Below are positions 12,233 through 12,944 of a DNA stretch of 12,944 nucleotides, piece by piece. The translations under genes and the position numbers were made by a program. The notes under the pieces were generated by a model that was not told the DNA's origin, did not search any database, and saw nothing but the letters and a program-made list of their open reading frames with translations. Origin of the DNA: an uncultured Clostridium sp. (GTDB lineage: Bacteria; Cyanobacteriota; Vampirovibrionia; Gastranaerophilales; Gastranaerophilaceae); the NCBI GenBank assembly GCA_958449715.1, contig CAUDIU010000048.1, positions 1-12,944 on the forward strand, in the 5' to 3' direction. Within the stretch, counting starts at the first letter, position 1. Every line of letters begins with the position of its first letter.

Positions 12233-12541
12233 ATGGAAGATTGTATATTTTGTAAAATTATTAACGGAGATTTTAACACAGAATTTGTATACGAAAATGA
12301 ACATGTAGTTGTGTTCAAGGATATTAATCCAAAAGCTCCAATCCATTTACTTGTCGTTCCAAGAGTTCACGTTGCATCTTTAAATGAGCTTGAAGATAAA
12401 AACTTAATGAGTGAATTACTAATGGCTGTAAAAGAAACAACTAAAAAAATCGGGCTTAAATCATACAAAACTTTGATTAATACCGGCAAAGAAGCAGGAC
12501 AGGAAGTTTTCCACTTACATATTCATATTTTAGGTTCATAA
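12233..12541 (+). CDS. HIT family (histidine triad) nucleotide-binding protein
   Basis: This 102-residue protein is an HINT-like purine nucleoside phosphoramidase or hydrolase. The N-terminal CIFCKIINGDF (4-14), with its Cys-x-x-Cys, is the usual opening. HLLVVPRVHVASL (38-50) is the central strand, and FHLHIHIL (93-100) is the catalytic HxHxHxx triad. Most bacterial HINT proteins continue about ten residues (GGR...WPPG); here the protein stops directly after LGS, so the C-terminal dimer-contact segment is missing. The downstream bases do not encode it in any frame, so this is not a recent frameshift. AAGGAG lies 5-6 nt before the ATG. Its stop overlaps that of the convergent right-edge gene. 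Confidence 0.95.
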   Translation: MEDCIFCKIINGDFNTEFVYENEHVVVFKDINPKAPIHLLVVPRVHVASLNELEDKNLMSELLMAVKETTKKIGLKSYKTLINTGKEAGQEVFHLHIHILGS

Positions 12542-12944
12542 TTTACTAAAATAATTCACAGCATTATCTGCTCTTACAAAATTTACATCAGGGAATTTTC
12601 TTTGTAAATCACTGATAATATTGTAGTATGCATCATTTACAATAACATGTTTGATACCTGAATCTTCAATTAATTTTCCCTTATCGCCAACTAAAATAAA
12701 AGAGCCGTCACGATACGCACTGCCTGATGTGCCAATTCCAGCTCCGACTCCTCTTGGAGCTGATGCCACTAATGGTGCTGTATGAAAAGGTCTTGCAGGA
12801 TTAATACCATCTGTCAAAAGTTTATTAAGCTGGGCAAGATGATCAGGGACAGAAATTTTTGCAATTCCATGTGCATCAAATTTCGAGCCAATATTTTCGG
12901 GCAACATTGCAACGTATACATAAGCATCCAAATTACAGTAAGTT
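12536..12944 (-). CDS. Unrecognised protein, 5' end beyond window
   Basis: The frame ends at TGA (12538-12536) and stays open to the right edge, so at least 136 C-terminal residues are visible and the true start lies outside. The TTG at 12931 is just an internal codon. I do not recognise the family. The visible part has a hydrophobic, Gly/Ser/Ala-rich stretch (PLVASAPRGVGAGIGTSGSAYRDGSFILVGDKGKL). An alternating strand/helix end follows (HVIVNDAYYNIISDLQRKFPDVNFVRADNAVNYFSKL), in the style of an alpha/beta nucleotide- or ligand-binding fold. No transmembrane segment or Cys motif is seen in this part. The stop overlaps the HIT stop by three bases on the opposite strand. Confidence 0.7.
   Translation of the reverse strand, partial: TYCNLDAYVYVAMLPENIGSKFDAHGIAKISVPDHLAQLNKLLTDGINPARPFHTAPLVASAPRGVGAGIGTSGSAYRDGSFILVGDKGKLIEDSGIKHVIVNDAYYNIISDLQRKFPDVNFVRADNAVNYFSKL

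Overview
This is a strongly AT-rich bacterial window with short intergenic gaps. The gene mix is Prs, ClpB, small heat-shock proteins, a HIT protein, a receiver/degenerate-GGDEF/receiver protein, a class A beta-lactamase-fold protein and a tRNA-Ile without an encoded CCA end. This suits a gut-type non-photosynthetic relative of Cyanobacteria (Vampirovibrionia/Gastranaerophilales). That placement is an inference from gene style and composition, not from a marker phylogeny; a low-GC Firmicute is the main alternative.

Layout. The left edge (minus strand) holds a CatA-type chloramphenicol acetyltransferase-like gene cut off by the window, then tRNA-Ile(GAU) and a cytosolic Hsp20, each followed by its own terminator. 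Facing right are a small XRE regulator (1476-1739) and prs (1876-2889). The prs stop codon runs straight into about 3.3 copies of a ~62-bp tandem repeat. Next comes a candidate minus-strand small RNA (about 3117-3196). It consists of a GAAA-capped hairpin, an unpaired CU-rich anti-Shine-Dalgarno segment and an intrinsic terminator. From 3329 a sensorless histidine kinase overlaps a REC-GGDEF-REC protein. A convergent ribbon-helix-helix regulator follows, then a membrane-anchored alpha-crystallin protein, a single-domain response regulator and a 49-residue small ORF. clpB, a DRE-TIM aldolase-like enzyme and an XRE regulator lie on the minus strand. A solo LuxR-type HTH faces away from that XRE gene. 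A membrane-anchored class A beta-lactamase-like serine hydrolase (minus) and a HIT protein (plus) then share a divergent promoter region. The right edge holds the 3' part of an unrecognised minus-strand gene.

Themes. (1) Protein quality control: cytosolic Hsp20, membrane-tethered Hsp20-like protein and ClpB. (2) Signalling: a kinase with no sensor, a multi-domain receiver protein with partly dead domains, and a stand-alone receiver. (3) Unusual expression signals: five genes, four of them regulators or signalling proteins, lack a Shine-Dalgarno sequence and instead have a -10-like hexamer exactly six bases before the ATG, predicting leaderless mRNAs. Most other genes have clear Shine-Dalgarno sites. 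(4) The candidate small RNA is perfectly complementary over 11 nt to the Shine-Dalgarno region of the serine hydrolase mRNA encoded 9 kb away. This is the most testable new hypothesis in the window.
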